Source: Combretum micranthum (taxonomy: Eukaryota; Streptophyta; Magnoliopsida; Myrtales; Combretaceae). Taken from it: a DNA stretch of 64,000 nucleotides. The stretch lies in assembly GCA_024138025.1 (NCBI GenBank), contig JAMXBD010002232.1, positions 1 to 64,000 on the forward strand. Direction: 5' to 3'. Positions 1 to 9,906 of this stretch are shown piece by piece (position 1 is the first letter of the stretch; every line of letters starts with the position of its first letter). The notes below the pieces were generated by a model. The model saw nothing but the letters and a program-made list of their open reading frames with translations, made no database searches and was not told the DNA's origin. Both the position numbers and the translations under genes were made by a program.

Positions 1-648
1 TCGTTATATTTATATTCAGAGATTTGGAGATTTCTTGTTGTTTTTAAGAATTTGTGGATTTGGAGAGATTGTTCCCGAATTGGAAAAGGTTACAAACCTT
101 TCCTTATTTGTTTTATTTGCTTGTAGTTAGTTTTCTTATTGTTTCCTGTAGAACAGATATAAATGAACTTAAATCTATTTGTCTTAATTTGTTTTTCTGA
201 ATATCTTGCTTTGACCAGTAAAGTCCTGGTAGAAAGTAATATTGGTGAGCACCCTGATGATAACTTGTGTATCGTTGTCCCCTAGTGGAGTTTGCACTTG
301 GAGATGATTCCGGTAGATATAGGTTTATTAACAGTATGGCCGCGGGTATTAGGGAGTACCATTTCACCAATATATGTATAAATTATTTATTTTCGATATC
401 TGGTGTTTTAAGAGTCTGAGTAACTCCAAGTTTGATCAGATCTATGATTCTGAACTACGTTGTTTTACAGCTTAATGAAGATAATAATCTTGTTGTTTGC
501 ATTTAGTTAGTTGCGCGTATATATACATGTTGTTTGTGCATTTGCATCTTGTTTTGTGACTGATGTACTAGGCATTTTTTCGCTCATTTCCTTCTTTTTC
601 AATTTCAAGTATAGGTGATAGAGATATTGTTTATGAGTTGTCTGTTTG
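1..648 (+). repeat. E1 5' LTR, partial (cut by window edge)
   Basis: This stretch aligns base for base, with scattered indels, to 9245-9906; both hold the run beginning ggagatttcttgttg and the later block gcgcgtatatatacatgttg. The right-hand copy follows a polypurine tract, so the two are the LTRs of one element (E1). The matching 3' LTR begins at 8587, so roughly the first 650 bases of this 5' LTR lie left of the window. The alignment stops near 648 because the other copy is interrupted at 9907, not because the LTR ends here. Confidence 0.85.
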
Positions 649-1116
649 ACTTGTGTTTTGATCATGAGGATGGCAATAGTGGACCGACTAAACTATAAGG
701 AATAGGATGTTATACAAGACCTATGAAAAGGATTTCTTGAGTTATTGAAGATTTTTGAAACAATATTTTGATTATTTATCTTTTTGAGGATTTTGAAGTA
801 TTGTTTTATGTAATAGTTTATTAAGCACGATTATATGATTTTATTTGGAAGTTAGATCTTTTCTGGATTATTGTTGACTTTGGTTTTGCCAACTCGGGTT
901 TAGTTTATATTACAGGAGATATTTGAAAGTTATAAATTATAGGTTTTATAGGTATTGTACCTTCTAGAGTACCCTTAATTGTGAGTTCGTCGAGATTTTT
1001 ATATATTTATATTTTGTTGAATTTAGATTTAGAGCCTTTGCGTGTCTCTTTTAAGAGAGGGACACGTGGCAGGTTAAATGGAAATGGGGGTCACGGGGCC
1101 AGACCTACAGATGTTC
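649..1116 (+). other. E1 5' LTR remainder and leader, boundary unresolved
   Basis: This lies between the alignable part of the 5' LTR and the first recognisable gag residues. I could not find an initiator-Met primer-binding site (TGGTATCAGAGC) or a clear ...ACA LTR end, so either the PBS has decayed or it was deleted. A G-box-like ACACGTGGC sits near 1061. I see no open frame of interest. Confidence 0.5.
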
Positions 1117-1911
1117 TTAGTTTGAATAAGTTTGTAGATTTAGTGCACAAGTTCAAACCAATGTCGGGTAAGCCTCTAGATGCATAGCTGCGGATGGAGG
1201 AAGTAGAAAAGACTTTTGCTGCCCTTAATATTCCAGAGAACAAAAGTTGAGTATGCCTCCTATTTGCTAACTGAGAGAGCTAATAATTGGTGGTTGAGCA
1301 TGAAAAGACACATGACTTGAGTTATCACATGGCAGATGTTCCAACAAGCTTTCTTTAAAGAGCTCTTTCCCGATAGTGTAAAACAAGTGATGCTTCAAGA
1401 GTACTATACTCTGCAATAGGGAAAGATGATAGTGGAAGAATATGAGTTAGAGCTGCATAGGCTAATGAGATTCCTTCCTGATGCTTTGAAGGAGAGTGAA
1501 GATGCTAAGGTTGGAAGATTTACTACTGGACTAGAGCCTGAGATCCAACATCAAGTGAATTTGATGGACCTGAATAATTACTCAGTTGTTGTAAACAAGG
1601 CAAAGGCAGTAGAGCACGGATTGAGCAGAATGAAGGGTAGAGAGCCCTAGAGAGGTCAGATTTACTTGGGCAAGAGACCTGCTTTTAGTATAATGACACA
1701 TGACAAAGGGAAGAGACCTGCTATATAGTTCTTTAGGCCACCAGTGCAGAGTATAGATAAGAGATGCCCCAGATGCCTTTGACCGTGTGATTTAAAAGAC
1801 TGTAAGTGGGTTGAAAATGCTTGTTTTCTTATGGCAGAGTTGAGCACATCAGCAAGTTCTGCACAGAAAAAGACTCTTCCTTAGGTATTTTGTTTTAATG
1901 CAAGCAGAGAG
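1117..1911 (+). pseudogene. gag: E1 gag, degenerate, 5' part of split element
   Basis: This is a decayed nucleocapsid gene of a Ty3/gypsy element. Three-frame reading gives capsid-like pieces: a K-F-V-D-L-V start, a W-W pair (NNWWLS), the F-x-x-x-F-F-K-E-L-F-P-D-S-V block, a V-E-E-Y-E-L-E-L-H segment, and a broken zinc knuckle region (CPRC near 1765, ACF near 1815). The layout matches the E6 gag at 63017, including a shared LGKRPA motif. Several TAG stops and at least one frame change interrupt it. The second knuckle is readable only after a one-base shift near 1835. The gene stops at 1911, where a solo LTR is inserted; the reading continues after 5418 into protease. Confidence 0.85.
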
Positions 1912-2574
1912 TGTAAACCCCGGTTTTTCAAGTAGCCAAGATAACTCAAGAACCGAAACCTAAACCCTAAACCGGAATAACTTAAGTCTGGAGTGAGAAC
2001 TAGAAACCCTAAATCCGGCTTTTCCTTGGTTTCCAATTAAGAAACTTTTATAAGAAAATTTAAATTTGAATATAGTTCTTGATTATATTTCAAACCAAGA
2101 AAAGATCAAATTTTAAGAAAATTTCAATTCCAGGTCATCCCGAGACCCATTATAGAAAAACGTGACCCGGAACTAGAATTTCAAAAATTTACTTGTGAAT
2201 ACTCATTTGAATCAAAATAAAATAAGGATTTCAAAAATATAAATTTTGTAATTTTTCGGTTTATGAAAAATATAGTTATAGCCTTCTTATTCGTATTTTT
2301 TACTACCGGTAATTAAGTTGTCTTGACTACTATTCTTTACTATTCACAAGTACAACCTATTACTACCTATTTGTACACCCTATATTTGCAACACTTACCA
2401 TCACTCAATCACTTCCCTTTTCAAAGGCTTTTTGTCTCTTAAATATTAATACAAATTATGACAAATTGTACTCAAATCAAATCAAAGATAAATCAATCAA
2501 AACAAAAAGGAAAATCAAACTTTCCCCCCTCCTTCATGCATAGTGGCCGGCGTGAATGCCACCCACACCCCCTT

Positions 2575-2590
2575 CCCCCCCCCCCCCCCC
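2575..2590. repeat. Homopolymer run C16
   Basis: Sixteen consecutive C residues lie between the GGCCGGC block and the TATA box of the solo LTR. Sister LTRs have C-rich but shorter runs at the same place (for example near 51360 and 55960). The length may be unreliable in sequencing. Confidence 0.9.
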
Positions 2591-2655
2591 GAATGAGCTC
2601 CTTGTGCAAATTTTTTTAACTCCTTTTTGTCACATTTAACCTAATTGCTATTCCT

Positions 2656-2663
2656 ATATAAAC
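2656..2663 (+). promoter_or_regulatory. LTR TATA box and CT-rich initiation region
   Basis: TATATAAA is followed by a run of CT dinucleotides (2671-2692), the usual layout of a plant core promoter. It sits about 740 bases into the LTR, so U3 is about 750 bases and R plus U5 would be about 2.7 kb. The same order recurs in sister LTRs: TATATAA at 22724, a TATATATA run near 51457, and similar runs near 56035 and 42423. Confidence 0.6.
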
Positions 2664-2857
2664 TACATTTTCTCTCTCTTTCCTCATTCTTTCATTTTCA
2701 AACTTTTCAAAGGTAAAAAAGCTTCCCTTTCCTCTCAATTTCCCCTCCTTGCTGTGGCCTTTATGCCACACTCACACACACATAAAACTTTCCATTTTCT
2801 TCCATTTATCTCCTATTTTACTCCAAGTAAATGAATTTTTACTCCTTCTACTCATAG

Positions 2858-2877
2858 ATCCTTGTAATGGCAAGGAT
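2858..2877 (+). other. Conserved leader hairpin, loop TAATGG
   Basis: ATCCTTG-TAATGG-CAAGGAT is a perfect 7-bp inverted repeat. In the E2 LTR (10798-10817) the same place reads AATCTTG-TAATGG-CAAGATT, also perfect. In the E5 LTR (42620-42637) it reads ATCTTG-TTATGG-CAAGAT. Stem bases change in pairs while the loop stays, which favours an RNA structure over a short reading frame starting at the loop ATG. Confidence 0.6.
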
Positions 2878-4165
2878 ATTCTTGGATATTCCAACTAAAT
2901 GTCCCCATGATCTCTTGGTAGGGACAAGGAAATATCAAAAACAAGAATACCAAACCATCACTAGTAGATCTTGTATTTCAAGGAGCTTTCAAGGTAAAAG
3001 CTTTATGATTTTTCATCAAAAAGTTTTTGAACAAAAGATCTTTTATAAAAATGTAGTTTTTATGTTTTCAAAATCTATTTAAGCATTTGATATAGTAGAT
3101 CTACCATTTTACTACTCATATTCATGTAGGCATTTAAGATCTTATCATTATTTTGAGTTTATGTGCATTAATGGTCTTCCATGCTTTTGTCCTTAGTAAA
3201 TAACCTTTCTAGTATATAGATCTATAGGTAATGATGATTAATAAAGTCAAAAGGAAAACACTTTTCAAGAAATGAACTTGTGTAAATTCGGATGACTTGA
3301 GAAACCTAGGTTAAAAACCCTTTTACTAACTTCTAAACATGTATTTCACAAGAAAAATGAAGCCTATAGGTGATAGATAAGGTTTGGTGATATTTTTCAT
3401 GAGTTTAAATGAGTTTTACTAAAGGAAATATTTAAAACAAGAGATGAAGTCCAATAGAAGTTTTGAGTTAAAAAGTCTTGTAGGCAAAATTCGTAATAAT
3501 GGATAGGTAGTTAGAACACACTAGTTTTCCAACTTCAAAAATGGTATTTTCTTAAATAAATGAAGTCCTTAGGGTATAGGTAAAATAAATACTTAAAGAT
3601 CTAAGTATAAAATGCATTTTTCCTAAAAGAATCAACTTAAAAATGAAGTTTTCTAAATTTGGATTTGTGGAACCACCCTAGTATAAGACCCACTTAAAAA
3701 GTTATAAATGAGGATTTTATTAAAGAAATAAAGGCCTTAGGATATAGTTAATATAAGGGTCAAAATTTTTTTAAACAAAGTGGAGTTTTCCTAAAGACAA
3801 TCCTTATCATAAGTAAGTGTGACCAAGTATAGTAAACTTACTTGTTAAGCCATAGCATGAAATGATTTTCTAAGAAAAAGGTTATCTAAATTCTTTGAAT
3901 CTAAATTTTATGAGACCTTAGACACCTAAGAGTTCATATCATGACATTCATGATAGGGAAATTCGTTACCATGTTATTTAGTTTCATTTTGCATTTAGGA
4001 ATCTCAATAGCATTCATGGAAATTGCATTTTCGGAATCAATATAACCGCTGTACAGATCTGATCCCTCATTTCCGAGGCTTAGATATTTTCAAAACTTGA
4101 TTTAAACTTCATATTTAGAAAGCTCTTCCGAAGTAGATAGAAATCGATATAAAATTTGCAAAATT

Positions 4166-4204
4166 CCGACTTAAAACGTCTAAGTTATGGCCATTTTAAA
4201 TCGG
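4166..4204 (+). other. Long conserved LTR hairpin (copy in solo LTR 1)
   Basis: The 16-base arms CCGACTTAAAACGTCT and GGCCATTTTAAATCGG flank a 7-base loop AAGTTAT. Pairing here is weaker than in other copies (18921-18959 and 52954-52992), where arms CCGAGTTAAAATGACC and GGCCGTTTTAAGTCGG pair at 14 of 16 positions counting one G-U. The block lies beside the best-conserved stretch of all the LTRs. Confidence 0.55.
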
Positions 4205-4673
4205 GACTTCGAAAATGACGCGAATTTCGATTTCACTAAGTTTTCTTAGAGTATTAGCATCCTTAGATGGTAGAATACTTATTAGGATATTTCTTATATG
4301 AATAGGTGAACCCGAGGACGTTGACTCTTTGCCTCCGGATTATTATTACTAGAAGAAAGGCGAACCTATGGCGGAGTGAGTTTCTCTTCCCGATTCATTT
4401 ATTATATGTACTTGTTAATTAGTGCACTAGAATGTAGGCCAAATGAATGGAATATGAATGATGGGGAATAATGGGAAATTGTATGTTGATGATGATGTGA
4501 GAACTAAAAATAAAAATATCGAAACCAGGTGATTAATTTTGGTTGAGTAGTTAGTTATGATGGAATGTTTGAGAAATTGTTTGATCGCCTAATTAAAATG
4601 ACTTAATCAATTACTCGGACTAATGCCAAATTTGACATATGCATATCACAATGGGAAGGAGCATTAGCATTTG

Positions 4674-4806
4674 TAGGTTAATCGTGATCCATAAACGATA
4701 TCAAATCTGTAGGTTAATCGTGATCCATAAATGATATCAAAATTGTCGGTTAATCGTGATCCATAAACGATATCAAATAATTGTAGGTTAACCGTGAACC
4801 ATAAAC
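4674..4806 (+). repeat. Tandem array of GTTAATCGTGATCCATAAACG units
   Basis: Three near-identical units of about 32-36 bases are each built on TTAATCGTGATCCATAAACG. They are followed by a diverged last unit with ACCGTGAACCATAAACGGC. The same unit and the same diverged last unit occur in all family A LTRs of this type in the window, with copy number changing from LTR to LTR. Confidence 0.85.
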
Positions 4807-5418
4807 GGCATAAAGATAGTACCGCAGTATTCGTTAATCTGCTAACCCGGGATAGAGGGTGCAAGTCCATCCACTTATGATTTCCGCTGGTCATATGTTT
4901 GTTGAACTCATGTGTTTGGTGCATTCACTTGCTTGCTTAATCACTTGGTTGAATTGTTGTGACATGAATGTTATTATGGAAGATTCACTCACTAAGCTAG
5001 TTAGCTTACGTCTCTACAGTCCCTTCCTTTTGCAGCTACCCCATTTGTAGCTTAGCGCGTGACCTGGCTGTACAGGTACAGAAGCTAGGAGTTTCCCCTA
5101 GAAGTTGGAATTGTTTGTTTAGACTTCTATAGGAAACTTTTAAGACTTTGGATGACTGTATAAGGCCATTAACTATTCTTTTGCGGAGGAATGCCCCTTA
5201 GTGAATGTAATATTTATTTATGTCTCATGAGTTATATCTTACTGCTAATGCATGCTAAATTAAGCTTTTATCTCCATTCGGACTTGTATTCTATTGTCGT
5301 AAAGGTACACCTTACATCTATATGAGACCCCCGAAGGACTAAGGTGGTAATTCGGGATTCTTATATGGCATGTGGCTGGCTGTTACGTTTAGGATACCCT
5401 ATGGAGCGTGACAGAGAG

Positions 5419-5889
5419 GACATAGAGTTACATATTGTAAAGAGGCTGGAGGACAGATTGTTTCAATGTAGACACTATTATGGGTATGTTTCCTATAGTC
5501 CTACATAGTGCATATGTTTTGTTTGATACTGGTGCCAGCTTTTTTTGTGTATTTGAATCTTTCGTATCTGTTTGTGGCGTATCTGTTGAGTTTATGCCTG
5601 TATGTATGTCAATGAACATGCCATTAGGAAGTGGATCTATGTTGAATAGAATATGTAGAGGTGTGAATATTGAGATAAAAGGTAGGCATTTGCCTATAGA
5701 TCCTGTGGTGTTGGATATGCTAGACTTTGATGTGATTCTAGGAGCAACTGATTGACAAAATATAAGGCTGTGATTGATTGTCACAATCTTGTGATAGAGT
5801 TTAGTTTGCCTGATGGAGACTAGTTTGTATATAAGCTATTAGCGCCAAGACCTCCAGTTCTTCCTACTTATGAGTTATGGGGAGGATCT
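5419..5889 (+). pseudogene. pol: E1 aspartic protease region
   Basis: This frame resumes right after the solo LTR and its TSD. It reads a retropepsin: hydrophobic strand, then the active-site motif L-F-D-T-G-A-S near 5521-5541, and a later D-F-D-V-I-L-G motif near 5722-5742, which is the conserved C-terminal glycine region of retroviral-type proteases. A stop follows at 5752. Downstream text up to 5889 (K-Y-K-A-V-I-D-C-H-N) is the usual linker toward reverse transcriptase, now out of frame. The catalytic Asp is kept, but the gene cannot be made as one protein with its neighbours. Confidence 0.85.
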
Positions 5890-7287
5890 ATGTTGGTAGC
5901 TATGGTAAAAGAGGACAAGCAAAAGTTAGATATTTCTGAAATACCAGTTGTGAGTGAGTACCCAGAAGTTTTTTCAGAAGATTTACCAGGGTTACCACCA
6001 GAAAGAGAAGTGGAGTTCAGTATAGATTTGGTACCAGGTATTACACCAATTTCAAAGACTCCATATCGCATGGCTCCTACAGAACTTGCAAAGCTTAAAG
6101 GGCAGTTGGATGATCTGTTGAAGAAAAAGTTTATTAGACCCAATATTTCACCGTAGGGAGCTCCAGTTTTGTTTGTGAAAAAGAAAGATGGCAGTATGAG
6201 ACTGTGTATATATTACAAAGAGTTGAATCAAGTGACGATGAAGAACAAGTACCCTCTACCAAGGATTGATGATCTGTTTGATCAGCTGGTAGGAGCTTCA
6301 GTATTTTCAAAGATTGATTTGAGATAAGGATATCACCAGTTAAGAGTTAAGGCAGAAGACATTCAGAAGACTGCTTTTAGAACCAGGTATAAATACTATG
6401 AGTTTATGGTCATGCCTTTTGGACTCACAAATGTGCCAGCAGTGTTTATGGATTTGATGAACAGAGTTTTTAGAGATTATTTAGATATGTTTATCGTGGT
6501 TTTCGTAGATGATGTGCTGGTGTACTCTAAGTCTAAAGAAGAACATGAGGAGCATCTGAGATTGGTTCTGACCAGATTGAAGGAAGAGCAGCTATATGCT
6601 AAGTTATCCAAATGTGAGTTATGGTTGGAACAAGTTTCTTCCTTAAGACACACAGTTGATGGAAATGGAATATCAGCAGATCCTGAGAAAGTAAAATTAG
6701 TAGTTGAATGACCATGATCCAAGACTATGTCAAAAATCATAAGTTTTTTGGGAATGACAGGATATTATAGAAACTTTGTAGAAGACTTTTCAAAGATTGC
6801 TAGCCCATTGACGAGATTGACATAGAAAGGAGTTAAATATGTATGGAGTGAAGAATGTGAAGCTAGTTTTCAGTTGCTGAAGGATAAGTTAGTGTCTACT
6901 ACAGTGCTAGCCTTACCTGTGAGTGGTGAGGAGTATGCTATATACGACGATTCCTCTATTCAAGGTTTAGGATGTGTGATGATGCAAGGGGGTAGGGTTA
7001 TAGCATATGCTTCTAGACAATCGAAGCCATATGAGAAGAACTATCTTACATATGATCTGGAACTAGCAGCGGAAGTACATGTGTTGAAGCTATGGAGACA
7101 TGACCTATATGTAGAAAGGTGCAAGGTATATACGGATCATAAGAGTTTAAAGTACTTATTTACCCAAAAAGAGCTGAATATGAGACAGAGAAGGTAGTTG
7201 GAGCTTATCAAGGATTATGACATTGATATTCAGTATCATGTAGGAAAGGCGAATGTTGTAGCTGATGCTTTAGCAGAAAGAGAGTGA
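5890..7287 (+). pseudogene. pol: E1 reverse transcriptase and RNase H
   Basis: Reverse transcriptase: the entry block [11 protein letters not shown] lies near 5968; the fingers carry V-K-K-K-D-G-S; the palm has M-P-F-G-L-T-N near 6412; the catalytic F-V-D-D-V-L is near 6505. The connection shows F-L-G-M-T-G-Y-Y-R-N-F. RNase H follows, with A-I-Y-D-D-S-S, A-Y-A-S-R-Q and Y-T-D-H-K-S-L. The domain order and motifs are those of Ty3/gypsy chromoviruses. Reading is broken by TAG stops near 6154, 6709 and 7195, a TAA in the D-L-R-x-G-Y-H-Q block (6325), and a frame change near 7270. Most stops stand where relatives have Trp or Gln, so this is point-mutation decay. Confidence 0.93.
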
Positions 7288-8540
7288 AAATCTTGCGGCT
7301 ATGATTACAATAGAACACCATTTGATTAATGATATGAAACTTGAGTGGAAATAGTTACAAGACAAGTGGTGAAGATTGGCAAATTTAAGATATAACCTAC
7401 TTTGTAGATAGAATTAAGATAGCTCAAATGGACAATCAGAGTATTCTAGAGATTAAGTAGAGAATGGAGAATGGTAGGGCGCCAAAGTTCTATATAGATG
7501 ATGAAGGTATTCTACAGTATAAAGGAAGATTATGTGTGCCAGTGCAAGCAGGAGATCTTAAGAGAGAGTTGTTAAAAGAAGCACACTATTCTAGTTATTC
7601 CATCCATCAGAGGAAATAAGATGTACCAAGACTTGAAGAAGCTGTATTGGTGGAATAATATGAAAAAGAAGATAGCAGAATATGTTTCCAAGTGCCACAC
7701 ATGTCAGATGATAAATATAGAGCATAGAAGACCGGTAGGTGAGTTGAAACATTTGTCGATACCACGGTGGAAGTGGGAACACATCACTATGGATTTTGTT
7801 ACAGTTTTACCTAAGACAAGATGTTGAGAGCGTGCATTTTGGATTTCAAAGGAAGTTAGGATGATCATTTACCATTAGTGGAATTCGCTTATAATAACAG
7901 TTCCCAAGCTTCGATTGGCATGCCTCCATATGAAGCTCTTTATGGCAGAAAGTGCAGATCACCTATTTACTGGAATGAAGTAGGTGAGGGACAAATGTTG
8001 GGACCCGAGCTAGCACATGAGGCAGTGGATAAAGTCAACCTGATTAGACAAAGGTTGCAAGTTGCACAGAGTAGACAAAAGAGTTACGCTGACAAACGAA
8101 GACGACCTTTGGAATTTCAGGTGGGAGAGCATGTTTTGTTGAAGATTTCACCAACAAAAGGAGTTGTCAGATTTGGACTAAGAGGGAAGTTGAATCCTAG
8201 ATATGTGGGACCATATGAGATATTGGATGAGATAAGCAATGTTGCCTACAGATTGGCCTTACTGCCTAATTTGGAAGGAGTACATAACGTGTTCCATGTA
8301 CCTATGCTCAAAAAATATGTCAGAGATCCAGATGAAGTAGTAGCTCTTGAACCGTTGAAAGTGCAACTTAATTTCTCGACAATTGAGAAGTCGGTAAAGA
8401 TTTTGGGTACAGAAGAGAAAGTCCTAAGAAGAAAGGTGATTAAGTATGTGAAAGCATAGTGGACTAACTAAATAGAGAGAGAAGCGACATGGGAAATGGA
8501 AGAAGGCATGAAGTTAAGATACCCTGAGCTGTTTCAATAA
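7288..8540 (+). pseudogene. pol: E1 integrase with core deletion, plus chromodomain-like tail
   Basis: The N-terminal HHCC zinc finger is visible (H...H near 7580-7606, then K-C-H-T-C-Q near 7690). The first core strand with I-T-M-D-F-V (first catalytic Asp) ends at V-L-P-K-T near 7815. The text then jumps to M-L-R-A-C-I-L-D-F-K-G, which in intact relatives lies after the second Asp and the Glu. The catalytic Asp and Glu are therefore missing, from a deletion of about 110-130 codons by family comparison. A clean frame of 193 codons (7878-8459) follows, with E-F-A-Y-N-N-S and the GPY motif (G-P-Y-E-I-L near 8210). Beyond it is a chromodomain-like end, E-A-T-W-E and Y-P-E-L-F, closing at TAA 8538-8540. 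Confidence 0.9.
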
Positions 8541-8573
8541 TCCAGGTAACTTTCGAGAACGAAAGTTCTTTTT

Positions 8574-8586
8574 AGGAGGGGAGAGA
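8574..8586 (+). other. E1 polypurine tract
   Basis: An unbroken purine run (AGGAGGGGAGAGA) lies directly before the TGTAAAATAC start of the 3' LTR and 33 bases after the pol stop. This is the expected site of plus-strand priming. Confidence 0.85.
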
Positions 8587-9906
8587 TGTAAAATACAAGT
8601 AAATAAATCATAAAGAAGAGTAAAAAGGTAATTTCAAGTTATTCTAAAGGGTATTTTAATCCTTGAGTGTTCTTGGAAGAGAGAATCACGTGGAGATCGG
8701 ATTTGAATCAAAGACTAAGTAATTCCACCTTCCTTTATCATGATTTTCATATATTGATTTGATTCCTTAAGGTTTATGCTTGGATTTTGAAGTTATTTAG
8801 GAAAAACAAAAACCTAATTTCATCAAGATCTTATCTTTTGGAGATTCAATTGAAGATTTTAGATTGAATTGAGTAAGTATTATCATTCTTATATCACATA
8901 TTTGATATGTAAAGATATATATTAGATGAATTGTGCTTGTTCTTATGGATTTTCCAATCTAGGTTTTGAAGAAGTTGTGATTTTTGGGGTTCTAATATGG
9001 TTTTTGGTTGGAGAAATCTGAATTTAGATTCTAAAGAAATCTAAGGTAAGTTTTATTCCGTTAATCCATAAGTTTAATGAAGAATGTTTCATTTAGTGAT
9101 TTATTGTTCTTTTTGATTTACGTAATTAAGGTTTGTGGAGATTTTAGGTTTTTTGGGAATTGATCGAATAGATTCTGCAGTTGTGATTTCTTGAGAGGTT
9201 AAGGTTTTGGATGATTTTGAGAATTGGATAATTAGGGTTTTGATGTGATGATTTATATCTTGTTTTTATATGTTATATTCAGGAGATTTGGAGATTTCTT
9301 GTTGTTTTTAAGAATTTGTAGATTTGGAGAGATTGTTCCTAGAATTGGAAAAGGTATGACCTTTCCTTTTGTTTATATCGCTTGCAGGTTTAGTTTTCTG
9401 ATTGTTGCCTGTAGGAATGGATATATAAATGAACTTAATTCTATTTGGCTTAATTTGTTTTTCTGGATATCTTTGGCTTTGACCAGTAAAACCTGGTAGA
9501 CAATGATAGGTGAGGCACCCTGATGATCTTGTGTGTATCATTGTCCTTAGAGTTGCACTTGGAGATGATTCCGGTAGATATAGGTTTATTGGCAATATGG
9601 CCGGTGTTTGGGGAGTACCATTCACCAATATATGTATATAATTATTTATTTTTGATATCTGGTTGTTTTTTAAGGAGTCTGAGTAACTCAAGTTTGGGAT
9701 CAGAGATCTATGATTCTGAACTATGTTGTTTTACAGGCTTAATGAAGATAATAATCTTGTTGTTTGCATTTAGTTAGTTGCGCGTATATATACATGTTGT
9801 TTGTGCATTTGCATCTTGTTTGTGGACTGATACTAGGCGTTTTCGCTCATTCATTTTCTTTTCAGGTACAGGCGATGATGATATTGTTTATGACGTGTCT
9901 GGTTAT
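8587..9906 (+). repeat. E1 3' LTR, truncated by E2 insertion
   Basis: The LTR starts with TGTAAAATAC right after the polypurine tract. From 9245 on it matches 1-648, the E1 5' LTR. The copy breaks at 9906, where the next base begins TGTAAACCTCG of the E2 LTR, while the 5' copy continues ...cttgtgttttgatc. The remainder of this LTR is not in the window, so E2 (with everything nested in it) sits inside it. Confidence 0.9.

Larger units (their letters stand above)
1912..5413 (+). mobile_element. Solo LTR (family A, subtype 1), TSD GAGAG
   Basis: The LTR starts TGTAAACCCCGG and ends GCGTGACA. It is flanked by identical 5-bp repeats GAGAG at 1907-1911 and 5414-5418, and it splits the E1 gag-pol frame, so it is a single LTR left after recombination. 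Its length is about 3.5 kb. Inside are a telobox-like AAACCCTAAACCGG head, a GGCCGGC block near 2545, a C16 run (2575-2590), a TATA box (2656), a CT-rich start region, a hairpin at 2858, the long hairpin at 4166-4204, a tandem array at 4674-4806, and hairpins at 4850-4897 and 4993-5008. The 71-aa frame at 2867 is not kept in sister LTRs, so I do not call it a gene. Confidence 0.95.

Noticed and set aside
1960..1985. Telomere-like AAACCCTAAACC
   Set aside because: Only one or two units, placed at LTR heads; too short for an interstitial telomere block. Treated as telobox.
2867..3082. 71-codon frame starting at the TAATGG loop ATG
   Set aside because: The ATG is conserved in other LTRs but the frame closes within 11-25 codons in them; the conserved feature is the hairpin, not the peptide.
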